Source: Hyphococcus aureus (GTDB lineage Bacteria; Pseudomonadota; Alphaproteobacteria; Caulobacterales; Parvularculaceae). Taken from it: a stretch of 64,000 nucleotides of DNA. Shown here one piece after another: positions 1 through 7,371 of this stretch. Numbering within the stretch: the first letter of the stretch is position 1; every line of letters begins with the position of its first letter. The translations under genes and the position numbers were made by a program. The notes under the pieces are model-generated. The model saw only the letters and a program-made list of their open reading frames with translations. It did no database searches and was not told the DNA's origin. Location: the NCBI RefSeq assembly GCF_042643165.1, contig NZ_JBHRSH010000001.1, forward strand, positions 2,418,001 to 2,482,000, given 5' to 3'.

Positions 1-335
1 AAGGCGCTGAGATTTTCCTCGGTCCAGACGACGTCCGAATCGGTGAACGCCTTTGAGTAGGCGAAGCCGTCCGCCTTGCCGGCGCTGCGGCCGACAACCC
101 CGAACAGATTGGGGCCGACCCGGTGGGGATCGCCTTCCTTGGCCGTGTGGCAGATCGCGCATTCGTTAAACAGCTTGCGCCCGCGCTCCTCTGGCGTCGT
201 TGTCGGCGCTGCGGCGGGGGCTGGGCTGGGCGCCTCGGCGGCCGGCGCGACATTCTCGCCAGATCCCGCGCTTTCGCTCTCAGCGCCGCAGGCGGCGAGG
301 GTGAGGGCGGCGGCGAAAATGATGGCGTATTTCAT
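1..335 (-). CDS. Cytochrome c class I lipoprotein (3' part outside window)
   Basis: The reverse strand opens at an ATG at 333-335 and stays open to the window edge, giving at least 111 residues. The N-terminus is a lipoprotein signal: MKY, a hydrophobic run, then the lipobox LAAC with the lipidated Cys near residue 16. A Pro/Ala-rich linker follows, then the haem c site CAICH (CxxCH, near residue 70). Next comes a VGPNLFGVVGR stretch typical of small soluble class I cytochromes of the c2/c552 type. The axial Met would lie beyond the edge. It is probably an electron carrier anchored to the outer face of a membrane. Family assignment is firm; the redox partner is unknown. It is divergent from tRNA-Thr. 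Confidence 0.85.
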   Translation of the reverse strand, partial: MKYAIIFAAALTLAACGAESESAGSGENVAPAAEAPSPAPAAAPTTTPEERGRKLFNECAICHTAKEGDPHRVGPNLFGVVGRSAGKADGFAYSKAFTDSDVVWTEENLSA

Positions 336-350
336 GAGGGACTCCCGGGA

Positions 351-379
351 CTTGAATCAGACCTCTATACCCTCTAGTC
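351..379 (+). promoter_or_regulatory. Possible promoter for tRNA-Thr
   Basis: CTTGAA at 351-356 and CTAGTC at 374-379 are 17 nt apart. This resembles the alphaproteobacterial housekeeping promoter (CTTGAC, 17 nt, CTATAT) and sits 35 nt before the mature tRNA 5' end. The -10 match is weak, so the call rests mainly on spacing and position. Confidence 0.3.
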
Positions 380-413
380 AGGCGGCGTCCAATCCGGTAT
401 CGGTGCGGCCAAC

Positions 414-489
414 GCCCCTATAGCTCAGCTGGTAGAGCAACTGATTTGTAATCAGTAGGTCGTTCGTTCGAGTCGGACTGGGGGCACCA
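414..489 (+). tRNA. tRNA-Thr (anticodon TGT), CCA encoded
   Basis: A complete cloverleaf can be folded by hand. The 7-bp acceptor stem pairs 414-420 with 479-485. The anticodon arm has stem ACTGA/TCAGT and loop TTTGTAA, which places TGT as the anticodon. The T-arm pairs 462-466 with 474-478 around loop TTCGAGT. A486 is the discriminator and CCA is encoded at 487-489. TGT reads ACA and, with wobble or modification, other Thr codons. A nested inverted repeat begins one base after the CCA. Confidence 0.97.
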
Positions 490-490
490 C

Positions 491-549
491 GCTTCGCCCT
501 TTGGGCTACGCGTGGCGCAGCCAAGCGTAGAGCGAACCTTGGGCGAAGC
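491..549. repeat. Nested inverted repeat directly after the tRNA
   Basis: The outer arms GCTTCGCCC (491-499) and GGGCGAAGC (541-549) are perfect complements. Inside them CTACGC pairs with GCGTAG, and at the centre TGGC-GCA-GCCA forms a tight hairpin. The whole 59 bp can fold into one long irregular stem-loop. It could terminate or process the tRNA transcript, but there is no T-run, so it looks more like a dispersed palindromic element. It ends 37 bp before the GIY-YIG gene. Confidence 0.6.
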
Positions 550-586
550 AGTGCCCGGCGAAGCTCACAGAGCGAAGACGGGTTGC

Positions 587-838
587 ATGTGGTATGTATA
601 TATCATTCGAAGCGTGGCCTCACCCGAGCAAGAATATACCGGCGCCACTGAAAATCTGAAACAACGCATGGCCGACCATAATGCGGGCAAATCCTCTCAC
701 ACCGCTAAGTATGCTCCATGGGAAATTTTATGGTACAGCGCCTTCCCGGACAAACTCAAAGCGTTAGCGTTTGAAAAATACTTGAAATCACATTCAGGCA
801 GGGCGTTCACAAAGAAGCGGTTGATTGGCAGCGTCTAG
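587..838 (+). CDS. Small GIY-YIG domain nuclease-like protein
   Basis: The predicted protein has 83 residues starting at MWYVYII. It matches the small single-domain GIY-YIG proteins related to the UvrC N-domain (UPF0213/URI type). YVYII is the first motif strand, and EYTGAT about 16 residues later replaces the usual YxG(x)T second motif. A conserved-looking RMADHN segment and a FEKYLKS helix follow. A longer frame open from 512 would run through the inverted repeat, so the ATG at 587 is preferred. Base composition is noticeably more AT-rich than its neighbours, a possible sign of transfer. Function in cells is unknown for this family; DNA binding or cleavage is inferred. Confidence 0.75.
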   Translation: MWYVYIIRSVASPEQEYTGATENLKQRMADHNAGKSSHTAKYAPWEILWYSAFPDKLKALAFEKYLKSHSGRAFTKKRLIGSV

Positions 839-861
839 CCCCACCATCTCTCTCTTCCCAC

Positions 862-896
862 AAAAAAAGACCGGCCCCTAAACACTCAGGAGCCGG
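862..896 (-). terminator. Rho-independent terminator for dps
   Basis: On the minus strand CCGGCTCCT pairs with AGGGGCCGG (one mismatch, stems 871-879 and 888-896). The second arm is followed by TC and seven Ts (862-868). It lies about 100 bp after the dps stop and faces the right way to end that transcript. Confidence 0.75.
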
Positions 897-994
897 CCAG
901 CGACAAGAGAAACCCGTATTGCCGCTTATGGGTGTGAACAGCGTCGGCGCGGGGTTTGTTCCCTTATATTCCTGCGACGCTTTGCTGCGCGAGA

Positions 995-1465
995 TTACTG
1001 GGTCAGGGCGCGCAGCATCCACGCGGTTTTTTCGTGTGTTTGAATACGCACAGTAAGGAGGTCAGCGCTCGCCGCGTCGCCGGCTTCTTCGGCGGTTTCC
1101 AGACCATTGCGGGCGCGTTTGATCAGCGTTTCATGATCAGACAATAACCGTTCAATCATGTCGGCTGCTTTTGGCGGCGCCGTATCGGCGTTTTCGATTG
1201 CTGAAAGCTCTGCGAATTGTTTGCCTGATGTGGGTGCGAAGACGCCAAGCGCGCGCACACGCTCCGCAATTTCGTCGAGCGCTTCCCACATTTCACGATA
1301 CTGTTCTTCGAACATGACGTGCAGCGTCTGGAATTGCGGTCCCGTCACGTTCCAGTGATAGGCGTGGGTTTTCATATACAGGGAATAGGTGTCCGCGAGG
1401 GTCTCGTTCAGCGCCTGCGCGACCGAGTTGCGTGCATTTTCTTCGATGCCGATATCAACTTTCAT
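995..1465 (-). CDS. dps: Dps family DNA-binding ferritin-like protein
   Basis: The protein has 156 residues, normal for Dps, which forms a dodecameric iron-storing and DNA-protecting cage. The intersubunit ferroxidase ligands are visible with canonical spacing: H37 and W38 in the HAYHWNV motif, H49 in LHVMFEEQY, E53, and D64 and E68 in LDEIAER. In E. coli Dps the matching residues are H51, H63, D67, D78 and E82. A good ribosome binding site (AAAGGAGAGG) precedes the ATG. The transcript is a single gene ended by the terminator at 862-896. The 35-bp dyad upstream (1520-1554) probably controls it, as expected for a peroxide- or iron-regulated gene. Confidence 0.95.
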   Translation of the reverse strand: MKVDIGIEENARNSVAQALNETLADTYSLYMKTHAYHWNVTGPQFQTLHVMFEEQYREMWEALDEIAERVRALGVFAPTSGKQFAELSAIENADTAPPKAADMIERLLSDHETLIKRARNGLETAEEAGDAASADLLTVRIQTHEKTAWMLRALTQ

Positions 1466-1519
1466 TATGGTCCTCTCCTTTGAATTTCTGCTTCAACAGA
1501 CACATAGGAACGCCACTGA

Positions 1520-1554
1520 GAACAATCAAATTGATAATATCAAAATGATTGTTC
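1520..1554. promoter_or_regulatory. 35-bp dyad upstream of dps, candidate operator
   Basis: GAACAATCA at 1520-1528 and TGATTGTTC at 1546-1554 are perfect inverted 9-mers. The centre is the odd palindrome GATA-A-TATC. Overall 15 of 17 positions in the two half sites match. It ends 55 bp before the dps start, and a TATTAT-like -10 on the minus strand falls in the centre, so a bound protein would block the promoter. It matches no operator that I can name with confidence. A LysR-type (OxyR) or Fur-superfamily site is the natural candidate for dps. Confidence 0.6.
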
Positions 1555-1589
1555 GGATTTTTCGATGGAACTTTTACGGCTGAAAGAGC

Positions 1590-2798
1590 CTATTTCAGAG
1601 ACGCGCAGAATCTTTGAATCCGGGTGCAGGCCTCGCGCATATCCTCAATAGAGGCCGCGTAGGAAACCCGGAAAAACGGGGCGAGCCCGAAGGCCGCGCC
1701 GAACACGGCGGAAACGCCCTCCGCCTTGATGAGTTCTGTCGTGAAATCCTCATCGCTGGCGATCTTCGCGCCGTCCGGCGTCGTCTTGCCGATGGTTCCG
1801 GCGCAGGACGGATAGACATAGAACGCCCCTTCCGGTTTGGCGCAGGAAAGACCCTCCGCCTCGTTGAGCATGTCGACGACAAGGTTGCGGCGCTCCTTGA
1901 ATGCGTTGTTGCGCTCAATCAGGAAAGACTGATCGCCATTCAAGGCGGCGACGCTGGCATATTGCGTGATCGAGCAGGGGTTCGAGGTCGATTGCGACAT
2001 GACCTTCGCCATAGCCTTGATCAAGGGCTGCGGCCCGCCCGCATAGCCAAGGCGCCAGCCGGTCATGGCGTAGGCTTTCGAGACGCCGTTAATCGTCAGC
2101 GTGCGGTCATAAAGACCGGGCTCAATCTGTGCAGGCGTCGTGAAGTCAAAATCGTCATAAACAATATGTTCATACATGTCGTCGGACATGATCCACACAT
2201 GGGGGTGGCGCATCAGAACATCGGTCAGCGCCTTGACCTCTTCGCGCGTATAGGCGGCTCCGGTCGGGTTGGATGGCGAGTTGAAGACGAACCATTTCGT
2301 CTTTGGCGTGATCGCGCGTTCAAGATCTTCAGGCGTCAGTTTGAAATTGCGCTCTTGCGTCGTCGGGACGATAACCGGCTGGCCGCCGGCGAGCAGCGCC
2401 ATGTCGGGATAGGAAACCCAGTAGGGCGCCGGGATGATGACTTCATCGCCGGGATTCAGCGTAGCAACAAAGGCGTTGTAAAGAACCGCCTTGCCGCCCG
2501 GCGCCACATTGATCTGGCCGATCTCGTAGTTGAGGTCGTTGTCGCGTTTGAACTTGGCGATGATCGCCTCTTTGAGTTCGGGAATGCCGTCCACATTCGT
2601 GTATTTGGTTTTGCCGTCGCGGATCGCCTTGATCGCGGCTTCCTTGACGAAGTCGGGCGTGTCGAAATCCGGCTCGCCTGCGCCGAGCGAAATCACGTCG
2701 CGGCCCTGCGCTTTAAGGTCGCGCGCCATCTGCGTCGCGGCGAGGGTCGGGGAAGGTTTGATGCGCTGAAGCGCGGTCGACGACTGAAAGCTGGTCAT
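1590..2798 (-). CDS. aatA: Aspartate aminotransferase (class I, fold type I)
   Basis: The protein has 402 residues starting at MTSFQSS; an in-frame ATG four codons upstream is possible. It transfers the amino group between aspartate and 2-oxoglutarate using PLP. Visible marks are the N-terminal substrate-lid region with GAGEPDFDTP, the cofactor-binding SPSNPTG near residue 175, and the Schiff-base lysine K241 in NGVSKAYAMTGWR. The Arg that binds the alpha-carboxylate is in the FFRVSYA segment near the C-terminus. Sequence and length match the alphaproteobacterial AatA (subgroup I-gamma) type, which can also act on prephenate in some species. It is transcribed away from the gene at 3093. Confidence 0.93.
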   Translation of the reverse strand: MTSFQSSTALQRIKPSPTLAATQMARDLKAQGRDVISLGAGEPDFDTPDFVKEAAIKAIRDGKTKYTNVDGIPELKEAIIAKFKRDNDLNYEIGQINVAPGGKAVLYNAFVATLNPGDEVIIPAPYWVSYPDMALLAGGQPVIVPTTQERNFKLTPEDLERAITPKTKWFVFNSPSNPTGAAYTREEVKALTDVLMRHPHVWIMSDDMYEHIVYDDFDFTTPAQIEPGLYDRTLTINGVSKAYAMTGWRLGYAGGPQPLIKAMAKVMSQSTSNPCSITQYASVAALNGDQSFLIERNNAFKERRNLVVDMLNEAEGLSCAKPEGAFYVYPSCAGTIGKTTPDGAKIASDEDFTTELIKAEGVSAVFGAAFGLAPFFRVSYAASIEDMREACTRIQRFCASLK

Positions 2799-3092
2799 GG
2801 CTGGTTCCAAGGCTGATGCGGGGGCTGTTTAGCGCTTTGTTGCGACGCAAACCAACAAATTTTGAGCGCGGTTCAAACGCCAATTGACGCGTCTGTAGGA
2901 TGCCTAACATTAAGGATAGCTTTGGCGCCTCTTTCAGCATTTACCGGCGCTGTGCCCGTTAACTCCTTCATAGTGAGGCGGTTTTTTACCAGGCTGGGGA
3001 AAACGAGGAAAAACAGTCAGGCCGCAAGTTTTGTTTTGCGCCGGGCCGCGAATGTGATTTCATGGGGGCAGCGGGGGAACGAGGGAGAGCTT

Positions 3093-4181
3093 ATGATCGC
3101 GGAGCTCCAGACCGCCATTTCGAAAGTTCCCAGCCGCAAGGCCCAGTTGAAAGGGCTGACGCAGGTAGAGGCGGTTAAAATCAAAGTCGAAAGAGCCGCG
3201 CTTTTATTTCGCGGCGCGCCGACCGCCGTTATCGCCAGCAGCATAAACGCATTGATCACCCTTGCTGTCGCGTGGCGCGCCGTTGATCACCCGGTTCTGT
3301 TTACATGGGTTGGCGTTGTCATCGGCATCGCCCTTTTGCGCGCAGGCTTGTGGCTGCATTATCGCATGGGCGGTGTTGGCGCGCGGCACTTGTCGAATTT
3401 TGCAAAGCTGCACATCTTTTTCATGGCGCTGAATGGTATGGCTTGGGGAGCGCTTGCGCCCATTTTCGCTGTGCACGGCGTTATCGATCACGCTTTCCTT
3501 CCCTTTGTCATTGCCGGGATGACGGCGGCGGCGATTGTCTCCTCCGGCGCTTCGTGGCGCGCGGTGCTTGCGTTCAACATTCCTGCGCTCGCGCCGCTGG
3601 CGGCGACTTATGCTTATACGTCAAGCGCCAATGGGCTCGCGATTGCAGGCGTCGTTGTTCTTTACGGCGCGGCGAGCGCATATCTCGCGCTCGTCACCCA
3701 GCGCATGATTGATCGTTCAATCCTGTTGCATACGAAGAATGAGAAATTGCTGACCGCCCTGCGCCGCAAGGTCGATACGGCCCACACGGCGGAGCAGCGC
3801 TTTCGCGCGCTGGTGGAATCCTCGCTTGATGTTACGTTGATCTTCTCGCCGGAAGGCAAGGTTGTCTATGCCAGTCCTTCGGCGGAAAAGGCGTTCGGCG
3901 CGCCGGCCTATCTGATGCTGGGGCGCATGACCAAAGACATCGTTCATCCCGACGACATGCCGCTGTTCCGCGCTGTCGGGGAGAAGTCGCTCTCGCAATT
4001 GGGCGAGGGCATGGCGCTGCCCCATGTCTGTATGCGTTCAGGCGAGGGCGGAGAATATGTGGCGCTGTCGGGACGGCTGACCAATATGCTCTATGTGCCC
4101 GGCGTCGAGGGCTTTGTTTTCACCGGCGGGCGCCTGAAGGAAAAGGCCGCGCGCCGCCATCACATCCACGCAGCCGAATAA
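3093..4181 (+). CDS. Membrane PAS protein without an output domain
   Basis: The start chosen is the ATG preceded by GAGGGAGAG; a longer open frame from 2862 has no such site. The 362-residue protein has a short cytoplasmic lead, about six predicted membrane segments (residues 45-205), a short coiled linker, and one PAS domain (about 235-340) with the usual LIFSPEGKVVYASPSAEKAFG opening (20 residues or so) and an HPDD motif. It stops right after PAS. Relatives with this membrane module usually carry a GGDEF or histidine kinase domain, but none follows, and the 88 bp before the next gene shows no remnant. It may signal by protein contact or be a truncated receptor. Confidence 0.75.
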   Translation: MIAELQTAISKVPSRKAQLKGLTQVEAVKIKVERAALLFRGAPTAVIASSINALITLAVAWRAVDHPVLFTWVGVVIGIALLRAGLWLHYRMGGVGARHLSNFAKLHIFFMALNGMAWGALAPIFAVHGVIDHAFLPFVIAGMTAAAIVSSGASWRAVLAFNIPALAPLAATYAYTSSANGLAIAGVVVLYGAASAYLALVTQRMIDRSILLHTKNEKLLTALRRKVDTAHTAEQRFRALVESSLDVTLIFSPEGKVVYASPSAEKAFGAPAYLMLGRMTKDIVHPDDMPLFRAVGEKSLSQLGEGMALPHVCMRSGEGGEYVALSGRLTNMLYVPGVEGFVFTGGRLKEKAARRHHIHAAE

Positions 4182-4269
4182 CAGCGCTTCTTTCTTGCCT
4201 CCGCAGGCGATCATGCGCATTAGTGCGGGCGGGCGCCTTATGGTCGCGCCTCTGCAGCAAGGGTGACGC

Positions 4270-5394
4270 ATGAGCGTGCTGGAAGGCGTCAGGATTGTCG
4301 AATTTGAAGGGCTGGGGCCGGGACCGTTCTGCGGCATGCTGCTGGCCGATCTCGGCGCAGATGTCATCCTGATCGAACGCAAGGGCGGCGCGGATGCGGG
4401 CGTGGCGGCGATCTATAAACGCGGCAAGCGCTCTATCGCGCTCGATCTCAAAAACGAAGACGCAAGAAAAATCGCCCTCGACATTGTCGCCAATTCCGAT
4501 GCGCTGATTGAGGGTCTGCGTCCCGGAGTCATGGAGCGCCTCGGCCTCGGGCCGGATGAGGCGCGCGCGCGCAATAAAAAATTGGTCTACGGACGGTTGA
4601 CCGGATGGGGGCAGACCGGACCGCTGAGCGCTGTGGCCGGTCACGACATCAACTACGCGTCGCTCTCGGGCGCGGCGTGGTATGCGGGCGCGGAAGGCGA
4701 AGCGCCGGTTCCGCCGCCGACGCTGGTGGGCGATGTGGGCGGCGGCGCGCTTTATCTTGCGATCGGCATTCTCGCCGGGATCATGCGCGCGCGCGAAACC
4801 GGTGAGGGAACGGTCGTGGACGCCGCCATTGTCGATGGGTCGGCGCATATGATGAACCTGCTTTATTCGGTGCGGGCCATTGGCGGCATGCCCGACGCGC
4901 GCGGGCAAAGCATGCTCGACGGCGCGCATTTTTACAGCGCGTATCAATGTTCTTGCGGCGGCTGGATTTCCATTGGTCCGCTGGAGCCGAAATTTTACGC
5001 CGAGCTTCTGGAAAAGCTCGGCCTCTCCGCTGATGCCGACTTCGCCGCTCAATATGACACGTCAAAATGGCCGGCGTTGAAAAAACGTTTTTCCGAACTC
5101 TTTAAAACAAAATCCCGCGATGAGTGGACGGCGCTGCTCTACGGAAGTGATGTTTGTTTTGCGCCGGTGCTGGCGCCGTCCGAGGCGGCGGCGCATCCGC
5201 ATATGAAAGCCCGTAATATTCTGCGCGATGTGAATGGCGTGTTGCAGGCGGCGGCTGCGCCTCGCTTTGACGGCGCCGAGCCGGCTGATCCGCGGCCCAT
5301 TCCGGCGCCGGGCCAGCATGCGGAAGAAATCCTCGCTGAAATCGGCGTTGATGACCGGCTTGTTGCATCCTGGCGAGAAGCGGGGGTTTTGTAG
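4270..5394 (+). CDS. CaiB/BaiF CoA-transferase family, alpha-methylacyl-CoA racemase type
   Basis: This 374-residue protein begins with the family opening LEGVRIVEFEGLGPGPF. It resembles alpha-methylacyl-CoA racemase rather than a true CoA transferase. H125 in GHDINY and D155 in LVGDVGGG are 30 residues apart, as are the catalytic H126/D156 of the mycobacterial racemase. The racemase epimerises 2-methyl branched acyl-CoA so that beta-oxidation can proceed. The following gene starts one base after its stop, so it shares a transcript with rimB-rimK, although no functional link is known. Confidence 0.88.
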   Translation: MSVLEGVRIVEFEGLGPGPFCGMLLADLGADVILIERKGGADAGVAAIYKRGKRSIALDLKNEDARKIALDIVANSDALIEGLRPGVMERLGLGPDEARARNKKLVYGRLTGWGQTGPLSAVAGHDINYASLSGAAWYAGAEGEAPVPPPTLVGDVGGGALYLAIGILAGIMRARETGEGTVVDAAIVDGSAHMMNLLYSVRAIGGMPDARGQSMLDGAHFYSAYQCSCGGWISIGPLEPKFYAELLEKLGLSADADFAAQYDTSKWPALKKRFSELFKTKSRDEWTALLYGSDVCFAPVLAPSEAAAHPHMKARNILRDVNGVLQAAAAPRFDGAEPADPRPIPAPGQHAEEILAEIGVDDRLVASWREAGVL

Positions 5395-5395
5395 C

Positions 5396-5872
5396 GTGAC
5401 CGGCGACGTCAATAAAAAGAGCGTAAAAAAGAAAAAAGAAAAAGCGTTAATAGGCTGGCGTGAATGGGCGGACCTGCCCGATTTCGACATCACGGGCATT
5501 AACGCCAAGATAGACACCGGCGCCAAATCCTCCGCGATTCACGCCTTCCGCATTCGTGAAGTGGTGCTCGACGGCGTCGATCATGTGGAGTTCTACCTGC
5601 ATCCCCTGCAACGGCGCAAAAAACCTGAGGTCTTCTGCCGCGCGCCCATTGCGGGGCGCCGCGTTATCCGGTCGTCAAACGGTCAGGAAGAGGAACGATA
5701 TGTCATCGAAACGCGTTTGCGTGTTAACGGCAGGACGTGGAAAATCGATTTGACTTTAACCAATCGCGACGCCATGGGGTTCCGCCTCCTGATCGGGCGT
5801 GACGCGCTGCGCCGGAAATTTATCGTCGACCCGGGCGCATCCTACCTCCTGGGCCCCAAAGAAAGAGAATAG
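5396..5872 (+). CDS. rimB: RimB-type retropepsin-like protease
   Basis: A GTG one base after the previous stop starts a 158-residue protein with a very Lys-rich first 20 residues. The core is the small aspartic protease-like domain once called ATP-dependent zinc protease: GWREWADLPDF, then KIDTGAKSSAIHA with the DTG aspartate near residue 43, and a C-terminal LLIGRDAL strand. In Pseudomonas, RimB acts with RimK and RimA in adding and trimming glutamates on ribosomal protein S6. rimK follows after 12 bp, which strongly supports this name. The protease reaction for this subfamily is known only from related systems. Confidence 0.85.
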   Translation: MTGDVNKKSVKKKKEKALIGWREWADLPDFDITGINAKIDTGAKSSAIHAFRIREVVLDGVDHVEFYLHPLQRRKKPEVFCRAPIAGRRVIRSSNGQEEERYVIETRLRVNGRTWKIDLTLTNRDAMGFRLLIGRDALRRKFIVDPGASYLLGPKERE

Positions 5873-5884
5873 AGGACCATCAAG

Positions 5885-6790
5885 ATGAAACTTGCACTTA
5901 TGTGCCGTAATGCAGAACTCTATTCTCATCAGCGCATCGTCGAAGCGGCGGAAGCGCGAGGGCACGATATCGATGTCGTCGACCATTTGCGGTGCTACAT
6001 CAACATCACCTCGCTCAAACCGACCGTGCGGTATCGCGGTGAGGAGTTGCCGAATTTTGACGCAGTGATCCCGCGCATCGGCGCCTCGGTGACGTTTTAC
6101 GGCACGGCGGTCTTGCGCCAGCTTGAGATGATGGGGGTCTATCCGGTCAATGAGTCCGTCGCCATTACACGTTCGCGCGACAAGTTGCGCTCGCTGCAAT
6201 TGCTGGCGAGGAAAGGCATCGGCCTGCCGGTGACCGTCTTCGCGCACAGAACAAGCCAGGCTGACGAGATTCTCAATATGATCGGCGGCGCGCCGGTGAT
6301 CATCAAGCTGCTTGAAGGCACGCAAGGGATTGGCGTGGTTCTTGGTGAAACCCAGAAGGCCGCTGAGTCAATCATTCAGGCCTTCGGCGGCGTCAACACC
6401 AACATTCTCGTGCAGGAATTCATCAAGGAAGCCGGCGGCGAGGACATTCGCTGCATCGTTCTCGGCGACAAGGTCGTTGCGACCATGAAGCGCAAGGGCA
6501 AGGAAGGCGACTTCCGCTCCAACATCCATCGCGGCGGCACCGCGGAGAAGGTCAAAATCACGCCGCAGGAACGCACGACCGCGGTGGGCGCGGCGAAAGC
6601 CATGGGCCTCAATTTCTGCGGCGTCGATATGCTGCGCTCCAACCATGGACCCGTGGTGATGGAGGTGAATTCCTCGCCCGGTCTCGAAGGGATGGAGAAA
6701 GCGACAGGCATCGATGTCGCCGATCTGCTGATCGACTGGATCGAAAAGAACGCCAAGCCCGGCAAAACCAAAACCCGCGGCAAGGGCTGA
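5885..6790 (+). CDS. rimK: RimK, ribosomal protein S6 glutamate ligase
   Basis: The 301-residue length is standard for RimK, an ATP-grasp ligase that adds glutamate residues to the C-terminus of S6 and can make poly-glutamate. Visible features are the N-terminal MKLALMCRN strand, the ATP-grasp lysine segment PVIIKLLEGTQGIGV (about 135-150), the phosphate loop, and the metal-binding VMEVNSSPGLEGME near residue 260. The C-terminal tail is Lys-rich. It is co-transcribed with rimB. A TCACCC/GGGTGA hairpin at 6834-6849 lies 43 bp after the stop and lacks a T-run. Confidence 0.95.
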   Translation: MKLALMCRNAELYSHQRIVEAAEARGHDIDVVDHLRCYINITSLKPTVRYRGEELPNFDAVIPRIGASVTFYGTAVLRQLEMMGVYPVNESVAITRSRDKLRSLQLLARKGIGLPVTVFAHRTSQADEILNMIGGAPVIIKLLEGTQGIGVVLGETQKAAESIIQAFGGVNTNILVQEFIKEAGGEDIRCIVLGDKVVATMKRKGKEGDFRSNIHRGGTAEKVKITPQERTTAVGAAKAMGLNFCGVDMLRSNHGPVVMEVNSSPGLEGMEKATGIDVADLLIDWIEKNAKPGKTKTRGKG

Positions 6791-6927
6791 TAATTTCAGC
6801 GCGCAAGACGTCTCACAGGATCAGGTGACGTCATCACCCGGAAGGGTGAAATCAAGACTTTTCAACGGTTTCAGTCTTGCTGTCTCAGGCAGGCCATGAT
6901 GTGCTTTGTTCAAAAGGGAGCACCATC

Positions 6928-7305
6928 ATGGAAACAGTTGACGGCATTGGCGGGTTTTTCTTCCGCGCGAAAGATACGAGCGGACTCGCGCAATGGTATG
7001 AGGACACTCTCGGAATCCTGACCGTGCCGGGCGATTACGACTCGCCCGCCTGGCGTACCAATGCCGGCACGACGGTCTTCGCGCCGTTCGCCCAGGATAC
7101 AACTTATTTCGGCGATATGAAGAACCAGTGGATGATCAATTTCCGCGTTAAAAATCTCGACGCCATGGTGAAACAGCTTCGCGGCAAGGGCATCGAGGTT
7201 GAAGTCGACCCGGAAGAATATCCGAACGGAAAATTCGCGCAGCTTTTCGACCCGGAAGGCAATCCGATCCAGCTCTGGGAGCCGGGCGGGAAAGATCCGG
7301 GTTAG
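6928..7305 (+). CDS. VOC (glyoxalase/bleomycin resistance) family protein
   Basis: The ATG at 6928 follows AAAGGGAG at good spacing; an upstream in-frame start at 6877 is less likely. The 125-residue protein has the two beta-alpha-beta-beta-beta repeats of the vicinal oxygen chelate fold. FFFRAKDTSGLAQWYEDTLG opens the first repeat, and the second ends with the metal-ligand region FDPEGNPIQLWEP. Substrate cannot be told from the sequence; close relatives are annotated only as VOC proteins. Confidence 0.85.
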   Translation: METVDGIGGFFFRAKDTSGLAQWYEDTLGILTVPGDYDSPAWRTNAGTTVFAPFAQDTTYFGDMKNQWMINFRVKNLDAMVKQLRGKGIEVEVDPEEYPNGKFAQLFDPEGNPIQLWEPGGKDPG

Positions 7306-7371
7306 GCGGCCCGGCTTGCGTCCTCAGGCGGCGTCCTCTTAACTGTCCCCAGCGAAATGTAAGGGGCGTTC

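Noticed and set aside
1520..1554. LexA (SOS) box upstream of dps
   Set aside because: Alphaproteobacterial LexA sites are direct GTTC-N7-GTTC repeats; here GAAC and GTTC are inverted and 27 bp apart.
1614..2816. Long open frame antisense to aatA
   Set aside because: Mirror of a GC-rich gene with strong third-position bias; product is low-complexity, Arg/Asp-rich and lacks family motifs. The same reasoning applies to antisense frames over 4120-5052, 15067-16071, 18144-19064, 24577-25515, 36114-37259 and 52220-53173.
2862..3092. N-terminal extension of the membrane PAS protein
   Set aside because: No ribosome binding site at the upstream start; the ATG at 3093 has a good one and homologues begin there.
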